Source: Paraburkholderia ginsengisoli NBRC 100965 (GTDB taxonomy: Bacteria > Pseudomonadota > Gammaproteobacteria > Burkholderiales > Burkholderiaceae). From it: a stretch of 64,000 bases of DNA. Positions 15,312 to 24,067 of the stretch are shown here, in pieces. Under the pieces are notes generated by a model, which searched no databases, had not been told where the DNA came from, and saw only the letters and a program-made list of their open reading frames with translations. The position numbers were made by a program, and so were the translations under genes. The stretch covers positions 310,001 through 374,000 of the forward strand of contig NZ_BBJF01000006.1 of NCBI RefSeq assembly GCF_000739735.1, in the 5' to 3' direction. Numbering within the stretch: position 1 is the first letter of the stretch; each line of letters opens with the position of its first letter.

Positions 15312-16208
15312 ATGGAACTGAAACTGCTACGCGCCTTCCTGAGCGTCGCCGAACTGCGTCACTTCGGCCGCGCTGCCGATGACCTGTGCGTCAGCCAACC
15401 CGCACTCAGCAAGCAGATCGTGGCGCTGGAATCGAGCCTCGGCGCACGCCTGTTCGAGCGCGGCCGACATGGCGCCGAACTCACGACCTTCGGCGAGGCA
15501 TTTCTCGCCGACGCGACGGCCCTCGTCCGGGATGCGGATGAAATCCTCGCGCGCGCACGCGAGGCAAGCGGTGGAAAGCGCGGCTATCTGCGCGTCGGGC
15601 TCGGACTCTCCACCCTAAACTTCGCGCCGCCGCTGATCGCCGAATTCCGCAAGCTCTATCCAAACGTCAGCGTCACGCTCAACGATCTGTCTTCCGCCGA
15701 GCAAACCCGGCGCTTGCTTGCCGGCAAGCTCGACGTCGGCTTTCTGCGCCTGCTTGCCGACCCCGGACTGTCCACGTTGGCCGTGCTCGACGAGCAACTC
15801 GCGCTGGCGGTGCCCCAACAGTCGCGCTGGAAGCGCATCCCTGCCAGGCTGGATGACCTCAACGAGCCGGGCTTCATTGCGCTTGCGCGCGGGCGCGGCC
15901 CGGGGCTGGCCGCGCAAATCGATCGCTGGTGCGGCGCGCATGGCTTCGTGCCGCGCGTGATACAGCACACCGACGACATCCAGTCGGTCCTCGCGGCGGT
16001 CGCCGCCGGCGTTGGCGCGGCCTTCCTGCCGTCGCGTGTGCAGTACCTGCTGCGCGATGCGAGAGTGATGCCATTGCGCGATGCGGCCGCCCGGTGGCGA
16101 GTTGGTCTTGCATGGCAATCCACGCGCGATGATCCGGTGACTGCGCGCTTCGTTGAATTCGTGCGAGAGGCGGTGCGGTCGACGGGACGCACGGCTGCGG
16201 GAAAGTGA
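15312..16208 (+). CDS. LysR-family transcriptional regulator
   Basis: A 298-aa regulator. The N-terminal winged helix-turn-helix is complete (MELKLLRAFLSVAELRHFGRAADDLCVSQPALSKQIVALESSLGARLFER, residues 1-50), followed by a linker helix and the two-lobed inducer-binding domain (GYLRVGLGLSTLNFAPPLIAEFRKLYPNVSVTLNDLSS, then VAAGVGAAFLPSRVQYL). It is divergent from the nitrilase-like gene, which is its likely target together with itself. The effector is unknown. Confidence 0.92.
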   Translation: MELKLLRAFLSVAELRHFGRAADDLCVSQPALSKQIVALESSLGARLFERGRHGAELTTFGEAFLADATALVRDADEILARAREASGGKRGYLRVGLGLSTLNFAPPLIAEFRKLYPNVSVTLNDLSSAEQTRRLLAGKLDVGFLRLLADPGLSTLAVLDEQLALAVPQQSRWKRIPARLDDLNEPGFIALARGRGPGLAAQIDRWCGAHGFVPRVIQHTDDIQSVLAAVAAGVGAAFLPSRVQYLLRDARVMPLRDAAARWRVGLAWQSTRDDPVTARFVEFVREAVRSTGRTAAGK

Positions 16209-16557
16209 CCGGGTTGGCGAGAGAGCTTTTTCTATTTCTTTCACATCCATTACTCGGACTTCAACGCCGGCCGCTATGGCCCGCGCCATCCTGAGCGTCA
16301 TCCTCTCGCGTGTCCCTCATTTCAGTGGAATGTAAGACTCACCGCCACTGCATCGACCGTAAAAAAAGTTGGAATAAGCGGAAGCTCGACGTGTTCGCCT
16401 CTACATAAACGGCCGCGGACACCTGCACCGCGGATGCCAAAACAAGTACGCATGTGCCGTCGCAATTGCAAACGGTAAGTCGCGGCAGGTGGACATCGAC
16501 GTATCTTTCATCATCTTGAGTCGGACACCTTTACTCACCAACTATTTAGGCATCCAA
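16209..16557. other. 349-base region without a recognised gene
   Basis: No convincing coding region, RNA gene or repeat is seen between the LysR gene and the small exported peptide gene. A short dyad GGCCGCGG...CCGCGGATGCC occurs near 16410-16435. The region presumably holds the promoter of the downstream peptide and DUF4148 genes, but no clear -35/-10 pair was identified. Confidence 0.4.
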
Positions 16558-16707
16558 ATGAAATCGAAACTCCTGATCGCGCTTTCGCTCATCGTTCTTG
16601 CGTCGGCGGGCGCCGTTACCCAGGCCTCCGCCAAAGAAAGCATGCACACGAAAACCCAGCAGTGTGTCGGTCCCGCCGGCTACTGCACGCCGTACTTCGG
16701 CAGTTAA
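16558..16707 (+). CDS. Small exported peptide with C-terminal CVGPxxxCxPxFGS signature
   Basis: A 49-aa product starting at ATG 16558; an in-frame ATG at 16489 would add 23 residues ahead of an obvious signal peptide, so it is rejected. MKSKLLIALSLIVLASAGAVTQASA is a classic signal peptide with cleavage after ASA, leaving a mature peptide of about 24 residues. The mature peptide ends CVGPAGYCTPYFGS; the two Cys are six residues apart and could form a disulfide loop in the periplasm. The same signature ends the next gene's product. No function is known to me. Confidence 0.75.
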   Translation: MKSKLLIALSLIVLASAGAVTQASAKESMHTKTQQCVGPAGYCTPYFGS

Positions 16708-16773
16708 GGAAGCGCGGCCTCAATCGCAACGTCGACCTCCTGGTTCATCACGCTTATCAAAAGGAATTTCATC

Positions 16774-17124
16774 ATGAAAAACGCTCTTGTTGGTTTCGTT
16801 CTCGCTATCGGCACATTGGCCGCTCCTGCCCTTAGCTTCGCTCAATCGAATGATCCGTTGACTCGCGCCGAAGTACGTGCAGACCTGGTGCGCGTCGAAC
16901 AAGCGGGCTACACCGTCGGGCTCGGCGACAACGCCACCTATCCCGCCGACATCCAGGCTGCCGAAGCGAAAGTCGCCGCACAAGCCGCTCCGCAATCGAC
17001 GCAATCGGCGTATGGCGGCATGCCGCAAAACGGCAGTAGCGCATCCGGCTCGCACGCACGCAAGTCGACGAGCTCCGACTGCGTCGGTCCGGTCAGCTTC
17101 TGCAATCCTTTCTTCGGCAGCTAG
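16774..17124 (+). CDS. DUF4148 exported protein with C-terminal CVGPxxxCxPxFGS signature
   Basis: A 116-aa protein with a signal peptide (residues 1-24, cleavage near SFAQS). The DUF4148 pattern LTRAEVRADLVRVEQAGY...NATYPADIQAAEAKVAAQ is at about 28-71. A Ser/Gly/Gln-rich linker follows, then the terminal CVGPVSFCNPFFGS, matching the end of the preceding 49-aa peptide in ten of fourteen positions. AAAAGGAATT stands before the ATG. It is 66 bases after the peptide gene and likely in the same operon. DUF4148 proteins are abundant small periplasmic proteins of Burkholderiaceae with no fixed role. Confidence 0.88.
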   Translation: MKNALVGFVLAIGTLAAPALSFAQSNDPLTRAEVRADLVRVEQAGYTVGLGDNATYPADIQAAEAKVAAQAAPQSTQSAYGGMPQNGSSASGSHARKSTSSDCVGPVSFCNPFFGS

Positions 17125-17215
17125 GCCGTGCACGAGCGGAATGCCGCCCATTCCGTTCATGGTCGACCAGCCAGATCTGTTCAAAGTATTTCCTAACCGC
17201 CTATCGGAGTTTGTC

Positions 17216-18004
17216 ATGAAGCTTTTGCCTCTCGTCGCCTTGTCATTGTCGGCGGTTCTTTTTGCGTCGACTGCCGTGATGGCGCAAGACGCCCCGTCGC
17301 ACAACACGCCGGTCCGCAACATCGTCCTCGTTCATGGCGCATGGGTGGATGGATCGGGCTGGCAGCCGGTCTATAACCGGCTGACCCACGACGGCTACCA
17401 CGTCACCATCGTGCAGGAGCCGTTGAGCTCTCTCGAAGACGACGTCGCCGCGACCCGGCGCGTTCTCGATCAGCAAAGCGGACCAACGATCCTCGTCGCG
17501 CACAGTTACGGCGGGTCCGTCATTAGCGAGGCCGGTGTGCACCCGGATGTTGTGGGCCTCGTGTATGTGGCCGCGCACGCGCCGGCAGTCGGCGAAGACG
17601 AAAGCGATCTCGGCAAAGGCATGCCGAGTTATACGTCGAAGCAGCAGGGCGCGATCATGAAGACCGCCGACGGCTATACCTCTTTGAATCCCGCGGACTT
17701 CCCGAAAGATTTTGCGGCCGACTTGCCGCTCAAGCAGGCTAAGTTCGAATCGCACGCGCAGATTCTGACGGCGGCAAAGGTCTTCTCGACGCCGCTCACG
17801 GCCGCTGCGTGGACCAGCAAGCCGAGCTGGGGCATCGTCGCGGCGGACGACAAGATCATCAGTCCGGACCTCGAACGTTGGTACTACGCACGGGCGCATA
17901 GCCACACAATCGAGTTAGCCGGCGCGAGCCATTCGGTCTATGAATCGCGGCCGAAGGAAGTCGTCGCGGTGATCGAGGACGCGGCGAAGCATGCCGAACA
18001 GTGA
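17216..18004 (+). CDS. Exported alpha/beta hydrolase
   Basis: A 262-aa alpha/beta-hydrolase with a signal peptide (MKLLPLVALSLSAVLFASTAVMAQ), so it acts in the periplasm or outside. Start ATG 17216 is preceded by ATCGGAG. The fold is marked by IVLVHGAWVDGSGWQPVYNRL (oxyanion loop), nucleophile elbow VAHSYGGS, VVGLVYVAAHAPAVGEDESDL, and the terminal catalytic His in GASHSVYESRP. The group includes salicylate esterase-like and haloalkane-related hydrolases; the substrate cannot be set. It lies 91 bases after the DUF4148 gene on the same strand. Confidence 0.88.
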   Translation: MKLLPLVALSLSAVLFASTAVMAQDAPSHNTPVRNIVLVHGAWVDGSGWQPVYNRLTHDGYHVTIVQEPLSSLEDDVAATRRVLDQQSGPTILVAHSYGGSVISEAGVHPDVVGLVYVAAHAPAVGEDESDLGKGMPSYTSKQQGAIMKTADGYTSLNPADFPKDFAADLPLKQAKFESHAQILTAAKVFSTPLTAAAWTSKPSWGIVAADDKIISPDLERWYYARAHSHTIELAGASHSVYESRPKEVVAVIEDAAKHAEQ

Positions 18005-18241
18005 CATGCCGGTATCGAATGCGAGAACGGGCGATGCGTGCGGATACAGCACGCCGCCTCAATTGCCAGTGACGACATGAAACGCCCGTCCCCCGACCCG
18101 CAACCCCAATCCCAATACCGCACCTCTTTCCTCGCCCATCAAGACGCCTTAGCTATTAAGCGCTTTGTGCACTACGATTGCCTTTGCACGTTTCGAGCTT
18201 GACTACGTGACGCCCAAGCGAATCACAAAGGAGATAATCGA

Positions 18242-19390
18242 ATGAGCGAGCACTATGGGTTGTTTTGTCCGTGCTGCGGCAGCGCGGAGCATCGTGCAAT
18301 GAGTCGTCGAACTTTCATGAGTCTTATCGCCGGCACTGCCGCCGGACTCGCAATGCCCGCGGCTTTTGCAGACACACAAGCGGTACCGTCGATTGCTTAC
18401 GATTCGGTTGCCGATCCCGTTCATTTGCCCAAAGATACCTACTTCGGCGAATGCTCCGGCGTGGCCCTCAACTCGCGCGGACACATCTTCGTTCTGTCGC
18501 GCGGCAACACCAACGGACCCGCCTATGGGGCGGCCGCCGCGCAACTCCTGGAGTTCGCGCCCGATGGACGTTTCGTCCGTGAAATAGGCCACAATCTGTA
18601 CGCGTGGTCGTTCGCCCATACGGTCAAGGTGGACCGCCAGGACAACGTCTGGGTGACCGACAAGGGCTCCGACATGGTCATCAAGTTCACGCCGGACGGC
18701 CGCGTCGCTATGGTGTTCGGCCGCAAGCAGGAAGCCGCCGACGAGGAAACCGGCCCGCTCAAGCATCCCAATCCGCCACTACCCTCCGAGCCCGGCCGCT
18801 TCCGTCAGGTGACCGACGTCGCGTGGGACGCCGCTGGCAACACGTACATCAGCGACGGCTATATCAACTCGCGCGTCGCGAAAGTCGATCGCGACGGCAA
18901 CTGGCTGAAATCATGGGGCGACCGTGGCACGGGCCCGGGTCAGTTTCATACGCCGCACAGCATCGCCGTCGATGCGCACGACAACGTCTACGTCGCGGAC
19001 CGCAGCAACCGGCGCATTCAGGTGTTCGACACCGAAGGCACGTTTCTGCGCCAATTCACCATCGACGTTCCCGTGCCGCCCGATGCGCGCCCGGCTATCG
19101 GCAACATGCCGGACGAAGCGGCGATCGCAGCCGGCACGTTCGCGCCCGGCTCGCCGTGGGCGATCTGCATTTCGCCGGGACCGAATCAGGTGCTTTATAG
19201 CGCCGACGCGTTTCCGGGGCGCATCTACAAGATGACGCTCGACGGTAAAGTACTGGGCGTGCTCGGCAAAGCAGGCAAGCAGCCGAAACAGTTCGGCTGG
19301 ATTCATCAAATGGCCTGCCCGTCGGAGAACGTGCTGTTCGTCGCGGAACTGCTGAACTGGCGCGTGCAGAAGCTGATTCTGCATGCGTGA
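18242..19390 (+). CDS. Tat-exported NHL-type beta-propeller protein
   Basis: A 382-aa protein with several NHL-like repeats forming a six-bladed propeller (for example FTPDGRVAMVFG, VAWDAAGNTYISDGYINSRVAKVDRDGNWLKSWG, IAVDAHDNVYVADRSNRRIQVFDTEG). The strong AAAGGAGATAATCG site supports the ATG at 18242. Residues 1-19 carry CPCCGSAEH before the twin-arginine motif SRRTFMSLIAG and the hydrophobic stretch ending near FADTQA, so folded export by Tat is expected. Relatives include peptidyl-glycine alpha-amidating lyase-like and other propeller enzymes; the activity is not known. The next LysR gene follows directly. Confidence 0.82.
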   Translation: MSEHYGLFCPCCGSAEHRAMSRRTFMSLIAGTAAGLAMPAAFADTQAVPSIAYDSVADPVHLPKDTYFGECSGVALNSRGHIFVLSRGNTNGPAYGAAAAQLLEFAPDGRFVREIGHNLYAWSFAHTVKVDRQDNVWVTDKGSDMVIKFTPDGRVAMVFGRKQEAADEETGPLKHPNPPLPSEPGRFRQVTDVAWDAAGNTYISDGYINSRVAKVDRDGNWLKSWGDRGTGPGQFHTPHSIAVDAHDNVYVADRSNRRIQVFDTEGTFLRQFTIDVPVPPDARPAIGNMPDEAAIAAGTFAPGSPWAICISPGPNQVLYSADAFPGRIYKMTLDGKVLGVLGKAGKQPKQFGWIHQMACPSENVLFVAELLNWRVQKLILHA

Positions 19391-19443
19391 GCGCGGCACT
19401 CGCCTGCCCCATCACTCATCAATCGATAAAGGCTGAAGTCCCT

Positions 19444-20334
19444 TTGAAATTCGACACGACAACTGTTCGGCTGGTCCTCGCGATCGTCGAGGAAGGCAGC
19501 ATCTCGCGCGCCGCCGACAAGCTCAGTCTCGCCGTGGCCGCCGCGTCACGGCGCGTGTCGGATTTCGAAGAGCAACTCGGCGCGAAGCTGTTCAAACGCG
19601 TGCCGCACGGCGTCGAGATCACCGAATCGGGGGTCAAGCTGCTGGAGTATGTACGGCAGATCGACAACCTGATCGACCGGCTCGAAGGCGACGCGCAGGC
19701 ACTCAATCACGGTCTCGACGGCCGCATTATCATCGGCGCGCCGAAGGCCGTCGTGATCCAGTTCCTTGCTCGCGAGATCTCCGTAATCCAGCGCAAGTAT
19801 CCCGGCATTACGCTGAAGATCGTCGAGGAGAACAGCAAGATCGTGCAGCAACTGCTGCGCGACAAAGTGATCGACGTGGGCATCTACGAGAAGAAAAGCG
19901 GCTTTCTCGATCTCGCGAAGTCGCCGTATCGGGACGACCGGCTCGTGCTCGTCTATAGCCGCGCGCATTTCCAGTTTCGCGACGGGCCGCTCGGCATCGA
20001 CGACATTCTCGATCTGCCGATCGTGAGTCTCGGCAAGGGCTCGGCGGTATTGTCGGCAGTGCAGCGCGCGTATCGCAGCCGGGGACGGCTGTTTGCCAAT
20101 AACTTCACCGCCAGCGGTTTCGACACGATGCTCACCATGGTGCGCCACGGCCTCGGGGTCGGCCTGATGCCGCCCGACGTGCTGCTCAGTTTTCATCCCG
20201 AGAAAGCGCTCGCGTCGGCCGAGTTGCAAGGTGACTGGCATCAGCGCAGCTACGTGCTGTCGTGCGTCGAAGGACATGCGCAAGAACAGACGCTGCGCAA
20301 CGTGGTGGCCGAGTTGCTCGGCGCCACGGGTTAA
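19444..20334 (+). CDS. LysR-family transcriptional regulator
   Basis: A 296-aa regulator. The TTG at 19444 gives LKFDTTTVRLVLAIVEEGSISRAADKL, the normal LysR beginning; a GTG at 19387, overlapping the previous stop, would add 19 unconserved residues. Helix-turn-helix residues about 1-60 include SLAVAAASRRVSDFEEQLGAKLFKR. The effector domain follows (GRIIIGAPKAVVIQFLAREISVIQRKYPGITLKIVEENSKIVQQLL; VRHGLGVGLMPPDVLL). It may govern the propeller gene upstream or the CoA-transferase operon downstream, which runs in the same direction. Confidence 0.88.
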   Translation: MKFDTTTVRLVLAIVEEGSISRAADKLSLAVAAASRRVSDFEEQLGAKLFKRVPHGVEITESGVKLLEYVRQIDNLIDRLEGDAQALNHGLDGRIIIGAPKAVVIQFLAREISVIQRKYPGITLKIVEENSKIVQQLLRDKVIDVGIYEKKSGFLDLAKSPYRDDRLVLVYSRAHFQFRDGPLGIDDILDLPIVSLGKGSAVLSAVQRAYRSRGRLFANNFTASGFDTMLTMVRHGLGVGLMPPDVLLSFHPEKALASAELQGDWHQRSYVLSCVEGHAQEQTLRNVVAELLGATG

Positions 20335-20711
20335 TCGGGCGGCGCGGTCCGGTTTCGCGGCTCGCGAAACCAGACATGACCGGACCATTCTTGCGGCGGC
20401 CTGTCGAGTCGGCGACAGTGGGGCATAACGATTAGCCGGAGACGAACCATGCCCCACGACCTTGACGCGCCCGCCGCGACTTCGGTCCTGTCCCGGCCGC
20501 CCTGAGCGCCCCGCGCTGCGTCGCGACCTTCCAGATCACTCTCATAGACCGTTGCATGGCCCGGGCAGCGCTTGCACGTCCTGTTGCTTGACGCTACGTC
20601 ACGCTCGTCAAGCCCGGCCGCAATCTCCGCATGCCTCGACACGCCAACCGCCCGCTCCTCGACGACGCACGCGGACGGTTGACCCAGTCCCTCCCCAAAA
20701 GGAACCTCGAT
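20335..20711. other. 377-base region with two hairpins and no clear gene
   Basis: Just after the LysR stop, GGTTTCGCG (20351-20359) pairs with CGCGAAACC (20363-20371), a 9-bp stem without a T-run, a possible terminator. GTGGGGCAT (20418-20426) pairs with ATGCCCCAC (20449-20457) over 22 bases. An ATG at 20449 with CGGAGA upstream opens only 18 codons and is not claimed as a gene. The rest presumably contains the promoter of the CoA-transferase operon. Confidence 0.4.
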
Positions 20712-21878
20712 ATGACCGAATCGAAACATCTGCCGCTGCAAGGCATCCGCGTGCTGGACGTGAGCCAGGTGATGGCGGGCCCGTTCGCCTGCATGCTGCT
20801 GGCCGACCTGGGCGCGGACGTCATCAAGGTCGAGCCGCCGGAAGGCGACCAGACTCGCGGTGCGATGGGCTTCAAGATGAAAGGCCCCGACAGCATGGGC
20901 TTCCTGAACATGAACCGCAACAAGCGCTCGCTGACACTCGATCTCAAGAGCGACGAAGGACGCGAGTTCTTCTACAAGCTGGCGGAGACCGCCGACGTGA
21001 TCGTCGAAAACTACCGGCCCGGTGTCGTGCAGCGTCTGGCCATCGACTACGAGTCGATCAGGAAGATCAATCCGAAGATCGTCTACGTGAGCATCTCCGG
21101 CTTCGGGCAGAGCGGACCGTGGGCCTCCCGGCCGGGCTTCGATCTGATGGCGCAGGCGATGTCCGGCGTGATGAGCGTGACCGGGTACAAGGGCGGCAAG
21201 CCCGTGAAGGCGGGCGTACCGGTGGCCGACATCGGTTGCGCGTTGTTCGCGGTGTACGGCCTGCTGTCCGCCTACATCGGCGCGCAGAAGACCGGCGAGG
21301 GTCAGCACATCGATGCCTCGCTATTCGATTCGGTAATGGCGTTTTCGATCTGGGACATGTCGGAGTACTGGGGCACGGGTGTGCCGCCGACCCCGCTCGG
21401 CACCAGCAACAAGATGAGCGCGCCTTATCAGGCAGTGAAAGCGCGCGACGGCTACTTCGTGATGGGCGCGACGAACCAGAAGCTGTGGGCCCGGCTGTGC
21501 GAATTGCTGCAACGGCCCGACCTCGTCGAGCACGCCGACTATGCCAGCGTGTCGCTGCGCCTGAAAAATCGCGAGGCGATGATCGAAGTCCTGGAACAAG
21601 AATTCGCGAAGCGCGACAGCGCTGAATGGGTCGACGCCATGCTCGCCGCCGGCATTCCCGCCGGCCCGATCCTGAGCTATCCGGAGGCATTCGAAAGCGA
21701 ACATGCAACGCATCGCCGCATGTGCATGGAGATCGACCATCCGCACGAAGGCAAGGTGAAGAACATCGGCTTTCCGGTCAAGATGCTCGGCACGCCGCAG
21801 ACGGTGAGGCGCCATCCGCCGCTGCTCGGCGAGCATAACGACGAAATCTTCGCCGAAATCAACGGGACCGCATCATGA
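20712..21878 (+). CDS. CaiB/BaiF (class III) CoA transferase
   Basis: A 388-aa CoA transferase that moves CoA between carboxylic acids. Start ATG 20712 follows AAAAGGAACC; an in-frame ATG at 20631 adds unconserved residues. The N-terminus GIRVLDVSQVMAGPFACMLLADLGADVIKVEPPEGDQTR is diagnostic, as is NRNKRSLTLDLKSDEGR. The catalytic Asp lies in RPGFDLMAQAMSG (around 142), followed by HIDASLFDSVMA. It is translationally coupled (ATGA) to an enoyl-CoA hydratase and followed by an MFS carrier. The operon probably imports an acid, activates it to a CoA ester and hydrates or isomerises it, as in carnitine-like systems; the substrate is unknown. Confidence 0.92.
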   Translation: MTESKHLPLQGIRVLDVSQVMAGPFACMLLADLGADVIKVEPPEGDQTRGAMGFKMKGPDSMGFLNMNRNKRSLTLDLKSDEGREFFYKLAETADVIVENYRPGVVQRLAIDYESIRKINPKIVYVSISGFGQSGPWASRPGFDLMAQAMSGVMSVTGYKGGKPVKAGVPVADIGCALFAVYGLLSAYIGAQKTGEGQHIDASLFDSVMAFSIWDMSEYWGTGVPPTPLGTSNKMSAPYQAVKARDGYFVMGATNQKLWARLCELLQRPDLVEHADYASVSLRLKNREAMIEVLEQEFAKRDSAEWVDAMLAAGIPAGPILSYPEAFESEHATHRRMCMEIDHPHEGKVKNIGFPVKMLGTPQTVRRHPPLLGEHNDEIFAEINGTAS

Positions 21879-22636
21879 GCGAGCCCATCACACTCACGCT
21901 TCATGCTTCGAGCGCGGCGGAGATCGTGATCGATCGCCCCGAGCGGCACAACGCGATGACGCTCGCCATGTACGAGTCGTTGCTCGCGCTGATCGCCCAG
22001 TGTGAACGCAACGCCGACGTTCGCTGCATCCTGTTTCGCGGCGCGGGTGGCAAGTCGTTCATTGCCGGCACCGACATCGCATACTTCAAGGACTTCCGCG
22101 CGGGAAGCGACGGCGTCGCGTATGAAGCCTTCGTCGAACGCGTGATCGATACGGTCGAACGCATTGCGCTGCCCACCGTCGCCGTCATCGACGGCTGGGC
22201 CGTGGGCGGCGGTCTCGCGCTCGCGACGGCTTGCGACTTCAGGCTGTGCAGCGACGCATCGCGCTTCGGCGCACCGATCGCGAAGACGCTGTCGAACACG
22301 CTGTCGTCGCGCAATCTCGCGCGGCTTCACGCGGCGCTCGGCGTGCCGCGTGTGAAGAAGATGCTGCTGCTCGCGGAGTATCTGAGCGCCGCTGAAATGC
22401 TGGAATGCGGGTACGTCCACCACGTTTGCTCGCCGGACGCATTGCAGGACGCCGCTCATGCGCTCGCGCAACGGTTGATCGCGCTGTCGCCGGTCACGCA
22501 GAAGGCGGTGAAGGAGAGCCTGCGCCGCATCGTCGTCGAACAGCGGCTCGACGACGATGATCTGATCGAAGAGGTGTACGGCAGTCCCCGCTTCAGGGAC
22601 GCCGTGCTCGCCTTCACCTCGGGTTCGTCGAAATAA
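21875..22636 (+). CDS. Enoyl-CoA hydratase/isomerase family protein
   Basis: A 253-aa crotonase-fold enzyme. The oxyanion-hole segments are RCILFRGAGGKSFIAGTDIAYFKDF (around 46-70) and VAVIDGWAVGGGLALATACDFRLCS (around 104-128). The second catalytic Glu position of hydratases reads as SNTLSSRNLARLHAALG, with no clear Glu, so a hydratase, isomerase or other crotonase activity is possible. It overlaps the CoA transferase by four bases and precedes the transporter by 26 bases. Confidence 0.88.
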   Translation: MSEPITLTLHASSAAEIVIDRPERHNAMTLAMYESLLALIAQCERNADVRCILFRGAGGKSFIAGTDIAYFKDFRAGSDGVAYEAFVERVIDTVERIALPTVAVIDGWAVGGGLALATACDFRLCSDASRFGAPIAKTLSNTLSSRNLARLHAALGVPRVKKMLLLAEYLSAAEMLECGYVHHVCSPDALQDAAHALAQRLIALSPVTQKAVKESLRRIVVEQRLDDDDLIEEVYGSPRFRDAVLAFTSGSSK

Positions 22637-22662
22637 CAAGAATGCACAACGTGGAGTGAGAC

Positions 22663-23979
22663 ATGAAACGATTGCAGCTCAAGGCGACCACCACCGTCCT
22701 GCTGATGTTGTGCCTGATGTACTTCATCACTTACGTCGATCGCGTGAACATCAGCACCGCGGCCGGCCAATTCAAAACCGAACTCGGACTGAGCAACACC
22801 CAGCTCGGCTTCATTTTCTCGGCGTTCGCGTATCCGTACGTGGTGTTCCAGTTCATCGGCGGCTGGGTCAGCGACCGCTTCGGCGCGAAGCGCACGCTGA
22901 TCGCCTGCGCGTTCATCTGGGCGGTGGCGACCACGCTGACGGGACTAGCGGGCGGCTTCGCGACGCTCGTCGCGGCGCGTTTGCTGCTCGGGCTCGGCGA
23001 GGGCGCGACCTTCCCCGCGTCGACCAGCGCGATGGCGTCATGGGTGAAGAAAGACCGGCGTGGCCTCGCGCAAGGCATCACGCATTCGTCGGCGCGGCTC
23101 GGCAACGCCGTCGCGCCGATGCTCGTGCTCGCGTTGATGACCGCGTTCGACTGGCGCTTTGCGTTCTACCTGCTAGGCGCGCTGAGTTTCGGCTGGCTCG
23201 TGCTGTGGTACATCACGTACACCGAGAAGCCCGCGGATCATCCACGCATCACGGCCGAGGAAATTCACAGTCTGCCGCCGCCGCGAGTGCGGCCGGTCGA
23301 AGCGCCGGGCACATGGGCGCGGCTTTATCGGCGTCTTCTGCCGGTCTCGGCCGTGTACTTCTGCTACAACTGGATTCTGTGGCTGATGCTCGACTGGATG
23401 CCGCTCTACTTCATGCACAGCTTCCATCTGAACATCAAGAAGGCGGTCATCTTCACGTCGGGCGTGTTCATTGCGGGCGTGTTCGGCGATCTGGTCGGCG
23501 GACTGATCAGCGACCGCCTGTTGCGCCGTACCGGCAATCTGAAACTCGCGCGCAGTCTTCTGGTCGCGTTCTGCATGACGATGACCGGCCTCTCGCTGAT
23601 CCCCGTCGTGCTGATCCACGATCCGATGTATTCGCTGATCTTCCTCGCCGCCGCGATGTTCTTCAACGAAATGAACATCGGCCCGATGTGGGCCATTCCA
23701 ATGGACATCGCGTACGACCGCTCGGGCACCGCAAGCGGCATCATGAGCGGCACGGGCTTCACGGCGGCGATCGTCAGTCCGGTGGTGGCCGGCTATCTGA
23801 TCGATCGACTCGGCAACTGGAACGTCACCTTCCTCTTGTCGATCGGCGTGATGGCTTGCGGGGTGCTGCTGACTTTCGTCATGAAGCCGGATGCGCCGTT
23901 CGTCGCCGGTCCGAAGCCCGCGACGCCTGCGCCGCGTGCGGGTCGCGAGGCTGCTTTTCCGCTCGCCGACAAGCGTTGA
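22663..23979 (+). CDS. MFS transporter, anion:cation symporter type
   Basis: A 438-aa inner-membrane carrier with twelve predicted spans. VTYVDRVNISTAAGQFKTELGLSNTQLGFIFSAFAYPYVVFQFIGGWVSDRFGAKRTL is the signature N-terminal block of the ACS family (glucarate, tartrate, 4-hydroxyphenylacetate and phthalate carriers). Further marks are RLLLGLGEGATFPASTSAMASWV and the large cytoplasmic loop around residue 200. It is the third gene of the CoA-transferase operon and should bring in the organic acid that the two enzymes process. Confidence 0.92.
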   Translation: MKRLQLKATTTVLLMLCLMYFITYVDRVNISTAAGQFKTELGLSNTQLGFIFSAFAYPYVVFQFIGGWVSDRFGAKRTLIACAFIWAVATTLTGLAGGFATLVAARLLLGLGEGATFPASTSAMASWVKKDRRGLAQGITHSSARLGNAVAPMLVLALMTAFDWRFAFYLLGALSFGWLVLWYITYTEKPADHPRITAEEIHSLPPPRVRPVEAPGTWARLYRRLLPVSAVYFCYNWILWLMLDWMPLYFMHSFHLNIKKAVIFTSGVFIAGVFGDLVGGLISDRLLRRTGNLKLARSLLVAFCMTMTGLSLIPVVLIHDPMYSLIFLAAAMFFNEMNIGPMWAIPMDIAYDRSGTASGIMSGTGFTAAIVSPVVAGYLIDRLGNWNVTFLLSIGVMACGVLLTFVMKPDAPFVAGPKPATPAPRAGREAAFPLADKR

Positions 23980-23995
23980 AAGCGCGCGACGAGAA

Positions 23996-24034
23996 CTTCG
24001 CGAGCGCGGCCGATTCGACGCCGTGCTCGCGAAG
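23996..24034. terminator. Bidirectional hairpin between convergent genes
   Basis: CTTCGCGAGCGCGG (23996-24009) pairs with CCGTGCTCGCGAAG (24021-24034), 13 of 14 positions, over an 11-base loop. It lies between the MFS stop (23979) and the end of the convergent lyase-like gene (24068). The stem is very stable; the absence of a clear T-run leaves some doubt. Confidence 0.55.
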
Positions 24035-24067
24035 CGACTGTGTGGAACGGTTCACTGCATCAGCGCG

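Noticed and set aside
20449..20505. 18-codon frame with a ribosome-site-like sequence before the CoA transferase
   Set aside because: Too short to support, no attenuation structure linked to it; noted only in the gap description.
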